This document shows positions 21,461 to 29,506 of a stretch of DNA of 64,000 nucleotides, one piece after another. The notes under the pieces were generated by a model. It ran no database searches, had not been told where the DNA came from, and saw only the letters and a list, made by a program, of their open reading frames with translations. Position numbers and translations under genes: made by a program. Positions within the stretch are counted from its first letter, which is position 1, and every line of letters starts with the position of its first letter. Source of the stretch: Paraburkholderia sp. BCC1885 (GTDB lineage: Bacteria; Pseudomonadota; Gammaproteobacteria; Burkholderiales; Burkholderiaceae); NCBI RefSeq assembly GCF_900996235.1, contig NZ_CAAJGM010000111.1, positions 790,622 through 854,621 of the forward strand, given 5' to 3'.

Positions 21461-22252
21461 ATGGAAAAGCTACTCGCCCTGTTTCAAGACGCTACCCAAT
21501 CGGGCCTGCGCGACATCGCCACTGCGCTCGACCGGTTTTCGCAAGGCGTCGCTGACGAACTCGCCAACGCGAAGCCGCGGGCGATCGCCGCGGCCGACGA
21601 CGACGCGCAGCTGCCGCTCGACGTCGCGCTGTTCGATAGTGCGCCGACGGTCGCGGTACCGAAGCATGCCGAATTCGCGCCGCTGCTCGAGGTTGGCCAC
21701 CGGTTCCTGATGACGGCCGAGGGCGTCTTCGTCGAGGTACGGCGTCCGTGGCTCCACGTGATTCAGCAGATGGCGAAGCACAACGAGACAGGCCCGCGGC
21801 CACCGTACGGTTTAATCATGCCGAAGATCGAACTTGCATTCGGTCGACTCGGCGTCGCGCTCCCGTTCGTGCAGGCGTTCGCGGAAGAAGCGCAAAGCGC
21901 ACTGCCGAACGAGCACGCGGCATGGATCGTGTGGGATAACGACAAACAGGAACTCGCTTACAAGGCGATCCATGTCTCGTCTGCTTCGCCGGGCGCGATC
22001 ACGTTCGAGCGCCCGGAGCTGCAGCCCCACGAGTCGCTCGCGATCGACCTGCATAGCCACGGCGCTGCGCCGGCGTTCTTCAGCGCACAAGACGATTCCG
22101 ACGACGCCGGCGAAGTGAAGATCTCCGCGGTGCTCGGTGGCTTGGGCGACGGCGGCACGCCGAGTGTTGCATTCCGCCTATGCGTGCTCGGTATTGTCAT
22201 CCCGCTTAAGGTGCCGGCGTCGGCCGTGTTCAAGGTCGCGGAGCCGGCATGA
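21461..22252 (+). CDS. PRTRC system protein A (JAB/JAMM-type)
   Basis: This 263-residue protein ends in a JAB domain with a complete JAMM metal site: DLHSHGAAPAFFSAQDDSDD gives His198, His200, Ser208 and Asp211 in HxHG-x6-SxxD spacing. A glutamate at about residue 151 (NEHAAWIVWD) could be the fifth residue. JAMM enzymes remove or process ubiquitin-like proteins, so this could mature protein C or reverse its conjugation. The N-terminal 120 residues are a separate domain with no known motif. GAGG lies upstream of the ATG. Confidence 0.85.
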   Translation: MEKLLALFQDATQSGLRDIATALDRFSQGVADELANAKPRAIAAADDDAQLPLDVALFDSAPTVAVPKHAEFAPLLEVGHRFLMTAEGVFVEVRRPWLHVIQQMAKHNETGPRPPYGLIMPKIELAFGRLGVALPFVQAFAEEAQSALPNEHAAWIVWDNDKQELAYKAIHVSSASPGAITFERPELQPHESLAIDLHSHGAAPAFFSAQDDSDDAGEVKISAVLGGLGDGGTPSVAFRLCVLGIVIPLKVPASAVFKVAEPA

Positions 22253-22986
22253 CGCACATCACGCCCGCGCACTTTCTCGATCGGCGCGTAAATATCGCGC
22301 TGATCGGCTGCGGCGGCAATGGCTCGCAGATGCTGACGGGCCTCGCGCGACTCAACCATGCGCTGACCGCGCTCGGCCATCCCGGCTTGCACGTCACCGC
22401 GTTCGATGGCGATACCGTCAGCGAGGCGAACATCGGCCGCCAGATGTTCAGCCCGGCCGACGTCGGCCAGCACAAGAGCGTCGTGCTGGTTCACCGCCTG
22501 AATGCATTTTTCGGGCTCGATTGGACTGCGCGACCCATTCACGCGGGACCGAGCGAACTGGTCAACGTGGGACCGGGCGTCGCTGTGGTGTGCGTCGATA
22601 GCGCAGCTGCTCGAGCAAAGATCGCTCCGCTCCTCGCGCGGACCGCAGCGTACGTGATGGATCTCGGAAACCGCGCCAGCGACGGGCAAGTGATCTTCGG
22701 ACACTTCCGCCAGGCTGATCCGGTTGGCGGAAGTGTCGCGCTGCGCTGGCCATACGACGTGCTGCCGGAGCTTGTCGACGAGTGGGCGATCGAAGACGAC
22801 ACACCGAGCTGCGGCCTCGCCGAAGCGCTCGAGCGCCAGGAGCTTTTCATCAATCAGGCGATCGTCACGCCGGCGCTCGGGATTCTGTGGGAGTTTTTCC
22901 GGCACGGCCGGCTCAGCTGGTGCGGCGCGTTCGTCAATCTGAAAACCGGGCACGTGCGCCCGCTGCCTGTGGATAGCCCGGCATGA
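22249..22986 (+). CDS. PRTRC system ThiF family protein (E1-like)
   Basis: This 245-residue protein is a ThiF/E1-type adenylating enzyme. VNIALIGCGGNGSQM (residues 15-28) is the nucleotide loop. AFDGDTVSEANIGRQMFSPA gives the Asp, Asn and Arg that bind ATP, and IEDDTPSCGLAEALERQELF places the catalytic Cys188 with FINQ following. It would activate the C-terminus of a ubiquitin-like protein and pass it to an E2. No zinc-binding Cys pairs are seen. It is coupled to protein A by ATGA and to the following nuclease gene by ATGA. Confidence 0.88.
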   Translation: MTHITPAHFLDRRVNIALIGCGGNGSQMLTGLARLNHALTALGHPGLHVTAFDGDTVSEANIGRQMFSPADVGQHKSVVLVHRLNAFFGLDWTARPIHAGPSELVNVGPGVAVVCVDSAAARAKIAPLLARTAAYVMDLGNRASDGQVIFGHFRQADPVGGSVALRWPYDVLPELVDEWAIEDDTPSCGLAEALERQELFINQAIVTPALGILWEFFRHGRLSWCGAFVNLKTGHVRPLPVDSPA

Positions 22987-23342
22987 CTCTCGACCTTGTC
23001 GGCGGCCACCACGCCGGCCCATTGTTCGTGCCGGTGAAGCGCCGCTCGCCGATCCTGCGCACGAGCCGCCAGCACGGCATGCGCCGCCGGGCACGTGAGC
23101 GGCGCGCCACGCCACCATGGGCCGACAAGGCGAAGATCCGCGCGATCTACGCAGAGGCCGAGCGGCTAACGCGCGAAACGGGCGAACAGCACGTCGTCGA
23201 CCACATCGTGCCGCTGGCCGGCAAGCTGGTTTGCGGGCTCCACGTCGACTACAACCTGCAGATCATTCACTGGCTGCCGAACGCCCGCAAAAGCTGGATG
23301 ACGTGGCCCGACATGCCTTTCGAACAATTGGAGCTTTTGTGA
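22983..23342 (+). CDS. HNH-type nuclease
   Basis: This 119-residue protein has a basic N-terminus (RRRARERRATPPWADKAKIR) and the HNH core QHVVDHIVPLAGKLVCGLHV, then DYNLQIIHWLPNARKSWMTW. The catalytic His is in DHIVPL and the metal-binding Asn in YNLQI. Such small phage HNH proteins often occur as free-standing nucleases. Its ATG overlaps the ThiF stop by four bases, so it is translated with the PRTRC cassette, and the next gene also overlaps it by one base. Confidence 0.8.
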   Translation: MTLDLVGGHHAGPLFVPVKRRSPILRTSRQHGMRRRARERRATPPWADKAKIRAIYAEAERLTRETGEQHVVDHIVPLAGKLVCGLHVDYNLQIIHWLPNARKSWMTWPDMPFEQLELL

Positions 23343-24847
23343 TGAATCTAGGCTATGACGACGTTGTTTCCATCTGCGACGCGCACGGCATCTGCTTGCC
23401 TGTTGAGTGCGTGGAAATGGTCGTGTCGATTTTCGACCACGCGGTAGCGCAGCAATCGGTGTGCGACTGCGAGAATCCTGAGCCTGAATCCGGCGCCGCG
23501 CTCGTCAGTAACGAATGTCCGGTCCACAACTTGAACCCGCAGCCAGCACCGCAAGATGGCGCGGATGAGCGGGCACGATTTGAGGCGCACATGTCCGTTG
23601 ACAGCGGCCTCGACGGGGTATCGCTTTTCCGGAACGGCGACGGCAAATACGTCCAGCGCGAAATGCAGGCAGCTTGGGTCGGATGGCAAGCCGCTCTCGC
23701 TTCCAAGGCCGCACCAATAGCTGCGGCAGAGCCGAACGTGCTGCCTCAAGCCGTTTTGGATGCGCTGCGCTTCTATGCGCACAGTCACCACTTCAACATC
23801 GATGCCGATCACCAGCAGTTCGATACCGTCAGCGGCGAGCCACAGAACTGGTTGATGAGCGAGAAGGATGACGACTGCACGATGATCGAAGACGGCAGCG
23901 TCGCCAAGGCCGTTCTGCTTGGCGGATTGCCGGGATTCGAGGAGCCCACCGAACCTATCGAGGGCGAAGCGTTCGCCGCCAGCCCTCCCGCCCCAGTAGC
24001 GTCAACCGAGGAGGCGGTGCTGGTTGCCTGGGTCCGCATCCGTAGTGACGGTTCATTCGAAGGCCCGATCATGGATAGCGATTCCCGCATGGATGGGGTG
24101 CGCCGGACATGCGGCGCATGGACGCCCCTCTACACCCATCCCGAAACAGCGCAATCGAGGGAGCCAGTGAGCAACGATCAGGTCGCGAAGTGGGCACGGC
24201 GCATAACTCTGCCTTTGGACGATTCCGAGTGTGTCGCGCTTGTGCAGGAAATTCTCGCCACCCAGCAGCCCTCTCCGACTGCCGTGGTGCTGGACTATGA
24301 GCGGGCAGCGCCATCCTGTGAATATTTCGTTTATGACCAGAACGGCGGACATGTCGAATTCTATGAAACGGACGCGCAACGCGCAGAGGGACACGCAGAA
24401 GGCATCGCTGAATATCGGAAGGAATCGATTAGTGACGGCGAATGGCCTCTGGACGTTGAATGCATCGTATCTGGCGTCGTCACACACAAGACTGTTTCGG
24501 TGAACGACGATGGCGAAACTTGCGATTACGAAGCCCGCGCCACATCTCCGCAACCAGCAGCGCAACCATCAAGGGCGGAAGTGCTGGAGACGTGGCAGCC
24601 GATAGAGACAGCCCCCAAGACCGGACGCACGCTGTTGCTCGGCTATCCCAACGTTCCAGGCAAATGGCGCACCGTCCGTGGGCAGTGGATGTCCGAGGCA
24701 TACATCGCGGAAAATTGGGAAGAATCTGACGACGCGGAGGCCGGATGGTACGAGACATCAGCAGAGGCTGACGACGTCCCCAACTGCTGGCCGGTCACGC
24801 CCACACATTGGATGGCTCTGCCCATCGCACCAGGGGAAGCGCAATGA
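23342..24847 (+). CDS. mosaic DUF551-containing phage protein
   Basis: This 501-residue protein reads MNLGYDDVVSICDAHGICLP and is a mosaic of short phage modules. Near residues 95-120 is QREMQAAWVGWQAALASKAA, around 225-265 AVLVAWVRIRSDGSFEGPIM, and the last 80 residues are DUF551 (ETWQPIETAPKTGRTLLLGY through THWMALPIAP). These modules occur in many phage proteins of unknown role. The acidic composition is striking. Start fixed by the TGATG overlap with the nuclease gene. Confidence 0.7.
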   Translation: MNLGYDDVVSICDAHGICLPVECVEMVVSIFDHAVAQQSVCDCENPEPESGAALVSNECPVHNLNPQPAPQDGADERARFEAHMSVDSGLDGVSLFRNGDGKYVQREMQAAWVGWQAALASKAAPIAAAEPNVLPQAVLDALRFYAHSHHFNIDADHQQFDTVSGEPQNWLMSEKDDDCTMIEDGSVAKAVLLGGLPGFEEPTEPIEGEAFAASPPAPVASTEEAVLVAWVRIRSDGSFEGPIMDSDSRMDGVRRTCGAWTPLYTHPETAQSREPVSNDQVAKWARRITLPLDDSECVALVQEILATQQPSPTAVVLDYERAAPSCEYFVYDQNGGHVEFYETDAQRAEGHAEGIAEYRKESISDGEWPLDVECIVSGVVTHKTVSVNDDGETCDYEARATSPQPAAQPSRAEVLETWQPIETAPKTGRTLLLGYPNVPGKWRTVRGQWMSEAYIAENWEESDDAEAGWYETSAEADDVPNCWPVTPTHWMALPIAPGEAQ

Positions 24848-25176
24848 TGACTCTCTCGCAGTATTACCTCATCAAGGTAGCCGAAGAAGCCGCGGAAGTA
24901 GCGCAGATCGCACTCAAGGCAGCGCACTTCGGGCTGAGCGAGATCCAGCCGACACGCGCCGAAACGAACGCTGAGCGCATCTATGCCGAGCTGAATGATC
25001 TGCTCGCCATGGTCCATCGCCTCGGCGAAGTGTCGAACGGAGAGTTCTGGTTCGACATCGGCTCGCCCGATCACGTGGCAATCGCTACGAAGCTGGCAAA
25101 AGTCAGTCACTACCTGGCTTACTCGCAATCGCTCGGACTCGTCGAGGAGGTCGGCAATGCTGATTCGACGCATTGA
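24844..25176 (+). CDS. MazG-like NTP pyrophosphohydrolase
   Basis: This 110-residue protein begins MMTLSQYYLIKVAEEAAEVA and has the EExxE-type motif AEEAAEVAQIALKAAHFGLS followed by ERIYAELNDLLAMVHRLGEV with its ExxD residues. These are the metal-binding sites of MazG-like all-alpha NTP pyrophosphohydrolases. Phage copies change nucleotide or (p)ppGpp pools during infection. The ATG overlaps the preceding stop. Its end overlaps the next gene by 20 bases. Confidence 0.8.
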   Translation: MMTLSQYYLIKVAEEAAEVAQIALKAAHFGLSEIQPTRAETNAERIYAELNDLLAMVHRLGEVSNGEFWFDIGSPDHVAIATKLAKVSHYLAYSQSLGLVEEVGNADSTH

Positions 25177-25417
25177 AGGCGCTACGCGCAACCTCGGCGC
25201 ACCGCCGAATTGGGATGGCGACATCTCGAAATGCGACGTGCTGCCTATTCTGGACGTCACGACCGACCAAGGGCCGTTCATGGTTTCTTCGTGGGAGCCG
25301 ACGCCGGCCGAGTTGGCGGCGCTCAACGCCGGCGCATCGCTCAAGCTCTGGATCGCCGGGACCGCCCATCCAGTTGTTGCGCTTACCGTCGCCACCATCG
25401 AGCCGGGCCGGCCGTGA
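25157..25417 (+). CDS. hypothetical phage protein
   Basis: An 86-residue protein reads MLIRRIEGATRNLGAPPNWD then FMVSSWEPTPAELAALNAGA and ends in a hydrophobic strand TAHPVVALTVATIEPGRP. The motif EPTPAELAAL..G..L.LWI.G.AHPVV occurs in several small phage proteins of unknown function. GAGGAGG lies upstream. It is coupled to the next gene by a GTGA overlap. Confidence 0.6.
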   Translation: MLIRRIEGATRNLGAPPNWDGDISKCDVLPILDVTTDQGPFMVSSWEPTPAELAALNAGASLKLWIAGTAHPVVALTVATIEPGRP

Positions 25418-25692
25418 CACTCCCCGAACTCTTCATGTGGCACCGCGAACAGGTCGAGCGCTTCGCATGGCTCGCGGACAACCACAAAACGACTGGCGGC
25501 GGCACGAGGCATCGAGCAGCCGTCACGCGGCGCAATCAGAAGCTCGCCGCATTCCATGCCGACGCGGCGTCGCTGCTGAAGCTGATGATGCAAACGACTG
25601 GCGTGCTCGAGCAGGCGGATGCCGTTATCGACTCATTGCAGGATCGGAAAACGGGTTACCGAGAACTCGCTCCGAGACGCAGTAACGATTAG
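25414..25692 (+). CDS. hypothetical phage protein (GTG start)
   Basis: This 92-residue protein reads (M)TLPELFMWHREQVERFAWLA and continues as a helical, basic protein (RHRAAVTRRNQKLAAFHADA). The GTG at 25414 overlaps the upstream stop as GTGA, the reason for choosing it. No family is recognised. Its last 68 bases overlap a frame on the other strand. Confidence 0.55.
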   Translation: MTLPELFMWHREQVERFAWLADNHKTTGGGTRHRAAVTRRNQKLAAFHADAASLLKLMMQTTGVLEQADAVIDSLQDRKTGYRELAPRRSND

Positions 25693-25849
25693 AGCCGTCG
25701 GCGCGTTTGGTGATGGTGCAGGTGTCGTGAGTCCATCGATCCCAAACCACGTAAGGAAGAACCGGCTCGAATCGAGTCATCCAAGCAGCGACGAAAACGG
25801 CCACCGCCATAACGAAGACTGCGGCCCAAGCGGGCGTGATTCGGCGCAT
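25625..25849 (-). CDS. small membrane-anchored protein on the opposite strand
   Basis: This 74-residue protein has a single N-terminal membrane helix (PAWAAVFVMAVAVFVAAWMT) after a basic start and a soluble tail with two cysteines (HDTCTITKRADGSNRYCVSE). CGGAGTT lies five bases upstream of the ATG. It runs against the operon and overlaps the end of the plus-strand gene by 68 bases. It could be a lysogenically expressed exclusion protein, which is a guess. The tail resembles small phage proteins with a C-x-n-C pair. Confidence 0.55.
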   Translation of the reverse strand: MRRITPAWAAVFVMAVAVFVAAWMTRFEPVLPYVVWDRWTHDTCTITKRADGSNRYCVSERVLGNPFSDPAMSR

Positions 25850-25940
25850 GCCAACTCCGTTTAAGAATTTTTGTGAATCCTAGCATGGCCGAAGCAGCAC
25901 AACGAGTAATCGAAACAACGCGCAAACAGTGGGGTATCCA

Positions 25941-26162
25941 ATGATCGGAGCTATGTTTTTGACGGCGGATGAACTCGTCGAGCTGACCGGCCGGCGCCAG
26001 CGCGAATCGCAGGCACAAGCGCTGCGCACGATGGGCATTGAGCACAAGGTGCGCGCCGACGGGCGTCTTGTCGTGTCTCGCCGGCATGTCGAGCAGAAGC
26101 TGGGTGTCGCGGCAGCCGGGCCGGTCGACGTCGACGCGCTGATTGACTGGAGCGCGGCGTAA
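25941..26162 (+). CDS. DUF4224 protein preceding the integrase
   Basis: This 73-residue protein contains MFLTADELVELTGRRQRESQ, AQALRTMGIEHKVRADGRLV and VSRRHVEQKLG, the DUF4224 pattern. Proteins of this family lie immediately upstream of tyrosine integrases in many prophages and are small helix-turn-helix proteins, possibly excisionase-like directionality factors. GGGG precedes the ATG at 25941, and a second ATG 12 bases later has GGAG. It overlaps the integrase start as TAATG. Confidence 0.8.
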   Translation: MIGAMFLTADELVELTGRRQRESQAQALRTMGIEHKVRADGRLVVSRRHVEQKLGVAAAGPVDVDALIDWSAA

Positions 26163-27214
26163 TGCCAAAGCCCCGAAAAAAAGAGAACAAGGGGCTTCCT
26201 GCGCGCTGGCGCATTGCGCACGGCGCGTACTACTTCCAGGTTCCCAAAGGATTTGAATCGAAGTGGGACGGCAAGCAGTTATTCCGGCTCGGCAAAACGC
26301 TGCCTGAGGCATATCGCACCTGGGCGGACCGCGTCGCATCGATCGACGACGCGAAGACAATCGCCGAGCTTCTGGATCGGTATGCACTCGAGGTCGTGCC
26401 GAAAAAGAGTGTCACCACGCAGGCACAAAACGCAGTCGCCATAAAACGCGTGCGCGCGATGCTCGGCAACGTTCCGTTGCTCGGACTGAAACCGCGGCAC
26501 GTGTACCAGTACATCGACAAGCGCACAGCCAAGACCGCGGCGCGCCGCGAAATGGAGATCCTTTCCCACGCGTACACAAAAGCCGTCGAGTGGGGTTATC
26601 TCGACCGGCACCCGTTCAAGGGAGAGGTTCGCCTCGATGGCGAGCGGCCACGCACGCGATACGTCGAAGACTGGGAGATTGTCGAGTGCCTGGCGGTTGA
26701 ATCGCGCCGCAAGGCGGGCAGTGTGCTGGCGATTCAGGCCTACATGCGCGTCAAGCTGCTCACGGGCCTGCGCCGCGGCGACCTGCTGCGCCTGACGATG
26801 TCAAACCTGCAGGATGACGGCATTCACGTCACGCCCGGAAAAACCGAACACTCCACCGGCAAGCGCCTGATTATCGAGTGGTCGGACGAGCTGCGCGAGG
26901 CCGTCGCGATGGCGAAGGCAGCGCGCCCGGTGAAACTGGCGCCGTGGCTTTTCTGCAACATGCGTGGCGAAGGTTACTTCGATGAAGAGTCGGGGCGCGC
27001 CGGCGGATGGGACACGATGTGGCGCAACTTCATGGCCAAGGTTCTGGAGACAACCAAGGTCAAAGAGCGATTCACCGAGCACGACATGCGGGCTAAGTGC
27101 GCGAGCGACGCGGAGACTTTGGAGCATGCCAGAGCCCTACTCGCGCATGCCGACGGGAAGGTCACTGAGAAGATTTACAGGCGAAAACCGGAGCGCGTGA
27201 AGCCGTTGCGATAG
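26162..27214 (+). CDS. phage tyrosine recombinase (integrase)
   Basis: This 350-residue integrase has an N-terminal arm-binding region (PRKKENKGLPARWRIAHGAY), a SAM-like core-binding domain around residues 65-140 and a catalytic domain from about 165. The conserved residues are the first Arg in LLTGLRRGDLLRLT, the His and Arg in FTEHDMRAKCAS, a His in LLAHADGKVTEKIY and the nucleophile Tyr before RRKPER. It ends 76 bases from the 3-prime end of tRNA-Ser, the usual place of an integrase next to its attachment site. It should catalyse insertion into that tRNA gene. Confidence 0.93.
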   Translation: MPKPRKKENKGLPARWRIAHGAYYFQVPKGFESKWDGKQLFRLGKTLPEAYRTWADRVASIDDAKTIAELLDRYALEVVPKKSVTTQAQNAVAIKRVRAMLGNVPLLGLKPRHVYQYIDKRTAKTAARREMEILSHAYTKAVEWGYLDRHPFKGEVRLDGERPRTRYVEDWEIVECLAVESRRKAGSVLAIQAYMRVKLLTGLRRGDLLRLTMSNLQDDGIHVTPGKTEHSTGKRLIIEWSDELREAVAMAKAARPVKLAPWLFCNMRGEGYFDEESGRAGGWDTMWRNFMAKVLETTKVKERFTEHDMRAKCASDAETLEHARALLAHADGKVTEKIYRRKPERVKPLR

Positions 27215-27289
27215 CGCGGCCAAAGGTACAAGGCCGATTCTTAGGTACAGCGCGGGAAATCGATCGGCCGCAAAGCGTTGTTGGTGTTC

Positions 27290-27380
27290 TGGCGGAGAGA
27301 CGGGGATTCGAACCCCGGATAGGTTATTAACCTATACACGCTTTCCAGGCGTGCGACTTAAACCGCTCATCCATCTCTCC
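27290..27380 (-). tRNA. tRNA-Ser (anticodon GGA), likely prophage attachment site
   Basis: A 91-base class II tRNA reads from 27380 to 27290 on the minus strand. GGAGAGA pairs with TCTCTCC, and a GGTTCGAATCC T-arm, a long variable arm around ATAGGTTAATAACCTAT, a TGGAA anticodon loop (GGA) and an encoded CCA are all present. Its 3-prime end faces the integrase gene, so the phage attachment core probably lies in the 3-prime half, with the other copy left of the window. Confidence 0.95.
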
Positions 27381-27483
27381 GGCGGGAGCCGAATTATAGC
27401 AAACTCTGGGGCGCACGCCAGCCCTGCCGGAAAACGCCTCTCAAACGCCCTGAAAACTCCCGCCACACGCTCACCTGGCCGAC

Positions 27484-29502
27484 TCAAGGATGCCGGATGT
27501 AGTCCACCAGCGCCCGCGTATAAGCATCCGGTTTGCGATCGACGAGGCTCACCAGGATCGCCACCAGAAAGCCCGCCGGCACGCCGAACACCCCCGAGCT
27601 GATGGGCTCGATGCCAAACCACCTCGGCCCCGCGAACCCGGTCATCTGCGTAAAGAACGGATACGTCGAGACGATGTAGTAGACGCACACCCCGAGCCCC
27701 GCCACCATCCCCGCCACCGCGCCGCGCCGGGTCGTGCGTTTCCAGAACACGCCCAGCACCAGCACCGGAAACAGGCTGGACGCCGCCAGCGAAAACGCCG
27801 CTCCCACCAGAAACAGGATATTCCCCGTGTTTAACGACGCCACATACGAAGCGAACAACGCCACCCCCAGCAGCAGAATCTTGGAGATCGTCACGCGCCG
27901 TTGGCTCGATGCGGCCGGGTCGACCATGTGATAGTAGACGTCGTGCGAAAGCGCATTCGCAATGGTCAGCAACAGGCCGTCCGCGGTCGAAAGCGCTGCG
28001 GCGAGCGCCCCCGCAGCAATCAGCCCCGACATCACATATGGCAGCCCCGCAATCTCCGGCGCCGCCAGCACGATCATGTCCGGCTGCATCTGGATCTCGC
28101 TCCACTGCACGATGCCGTCGCGATTCGTGTCGGCGACGCTGATCAGGTTCGGCTCGATCCTGAGCCACTGCGTCAACCATTGCGGCAGTTCGGCAAACGG
28201 ATGTCCGACGAGGTTCGTCAATATCTCGTACTTCATCAGCACCGACAGCACCGGCACCGTCAGATAAAACAGCGCGACGAAGAATAGCGTCCAGCCGACC
28301 GAGCGCCGCGCCGACGCCACCGAAGTCGTCGTGTTGTAGCGCGTCAGGATATGCGGCAAGCTCGCCGTCCCCAGCGACAAACACAGCAGCAGCGACAGAA
28401 AATTGCGCTCGTGGGTCTGCCGGTCTGCACCGCTGAGCGCGGGAAACGGCTCGGACATCGGCACCGGCGCCGAGGCGCGCATCAGCAACGCCTCGCGCTG
28501 CTGCGTCCAGACAATCTTCGCGGCCGTCGCGTCGTGCGGAAACTGTTCGAGCGCGCGTTCGCCCGTATTGATGTCGCGCAACGGCCCGTTATGGCGTCGC
28601 AGATCCGCCACCTTCGCGCTCAGTGCCTGCTTCGCGTCAATGAACGATTGCGGCAGGCGGTCGATCTGCGTTTGCAGCTTCGCCGCCTGCAGCCGGTAGT
28701 CGGCGCGCACGCTCTGATCCTGCGGCGCATCGCGCACCTGGCGCTCGAGGATTTCGACGCGCGTCAGCAGGCGCCCATAGCTGAACTGCGGCACCCAGCC
28801 GAGACCGTCCTTGTGCGCGATCATCGACACCGGAATCAGGATCGCAAAGATCAGGATGATGTATTGCGCGACCTGGGTCCACGTCACCGCGCGCATGCCG
28901 CCCAGAAACGAACATACGAGAATGCCGGCCAAGCCGCAGAAGATGCCCACCGCGAAGTCGACGCCGATAAAGCGCGACGCGATCAGCCCCACCCCCTGGA
29001 TCTGCGCCACCAGATAGACGAACGAGCACAGGATCGCGGCGAGGGCGGCAAGTCCGCGCACTGCGTTGCTCGAGAAACGCGTGCCGAGAAAGTCCGGAAT
29101 CGTGTAGCGCGCGAGCTTGCGCACGTATGGCGCGAGCAGGAATGCCGTCAGGCAATAGCCGCCGGTCCAGCCCATCAGATACGCGAGACCATCGTAACCC
29201 GTCGCGTAGATCGAACCCGCCAGCCCGATAAAGGACGCCGCCGACAACCAGTCCGCCGCGGTCGCCATGCCGTTGAAGGCGGACGGCACGCGCCGTCCCG
29301 CAACGTAATACTCCACCAGGTCCGACGTGCGTGACAGCAGGCCGATGACCGCGTACACGGCGATCGGCACGAACAGGAACACGTAGCCGATCCACACGCC
29401 CGGTCCGGTCACCGCTTCGATGCGCCACATCACATAGATGAAGACGAGAAAGCCGAGCGTATAGAGCGCGTAAGAGCGGATCAGCCGATGCGTAAGCGTC
29501 AT
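27484..29502 (-). CDS. sodium/solute symporter (ActP-like, VC_2705 type)
   Basis: This 672-residue inner membrane protein belongs to the SSS family of sodium-driven carriers, probably for acetate or short acids. Typical segments are AGRRVPSAFNGMATAADWLS (residues about 69-88), YTIPDFLGTRF and a late stretch of membrane helices. It is longer than usual: residues about 240-350 form a hydrophilic insertion with a coiled-coil-like part (LERQVRDAPQDQSVRADYRL). A canonical EF-hand loop DTNRDGIVQWSE occurs later in a soluble loop. It is four bases downstream of the DUF4212 gene, its usual partner. Confidence 0.9.
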   Translation of the reverse strand: MTLTHRLIRSYALYTLGFLVFIYVMWRIEAVTGPGVWIGYVFLFVPIAVYAVIGLLSRTSDLVEYYVAGRRVPSAFNGMATAADWLSAASFIGLAGSIYATGYDGLAYLMGWTGGYCLTAFLLAPYVRKLARYTIPDFLGTRFSSNAVRGLAALAAILCSFVYLVAQIQGVGLIASRFIGVDFAVGIFCGLAGILVCSFLGGMRAVTWTQVAQYIILIFAILIPVSMIAHKDGLGWVPQFSYGRLLTRVEILERQVRDAPQDQSVRADYRLQAAKLQTQIDRLPQSFIDAKQALSAKVADLRRHNGPLRDINTGERALEQFPHDATAAKIVWTQQREALLMRASAPVPMSEPFPALSGADRQTHERNFLSLLLCLSLGTASLPHILTRYNTTTSVASARRSVGWTLFFVALFYLTVPVLSVLMKYEILTNLVGHPFAELPQWLTQWLRIEPNLISVADTNRDGIVQWSEIQMQPDMIVLAAPEIAGLPYVMSGLIAAGALAAALSTADGLLLTIANALSHDVYYHMVDPAASSQRRVTISKILLLGVALFASYVASLNTGNILFLVGAAFSLAASSLFPVLVLGVFWKRTTRRGAVAGMVAGLGVCVYYIVSTYPFFTQMTGFAGPRWFGIEPISSGVFGVPAGFLVAILVSLVDRKPDAYTRALVDYIRHP

Positions 29503-29506
29503 CGGT

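Noticed and set aside
28351..29334. A long plus-strand frame opposite the symporter gene
   Set aside because: It is arginine- and glutamine-rich, a typical shadow of a high-GC gene on the other strand, and has no family pattern.
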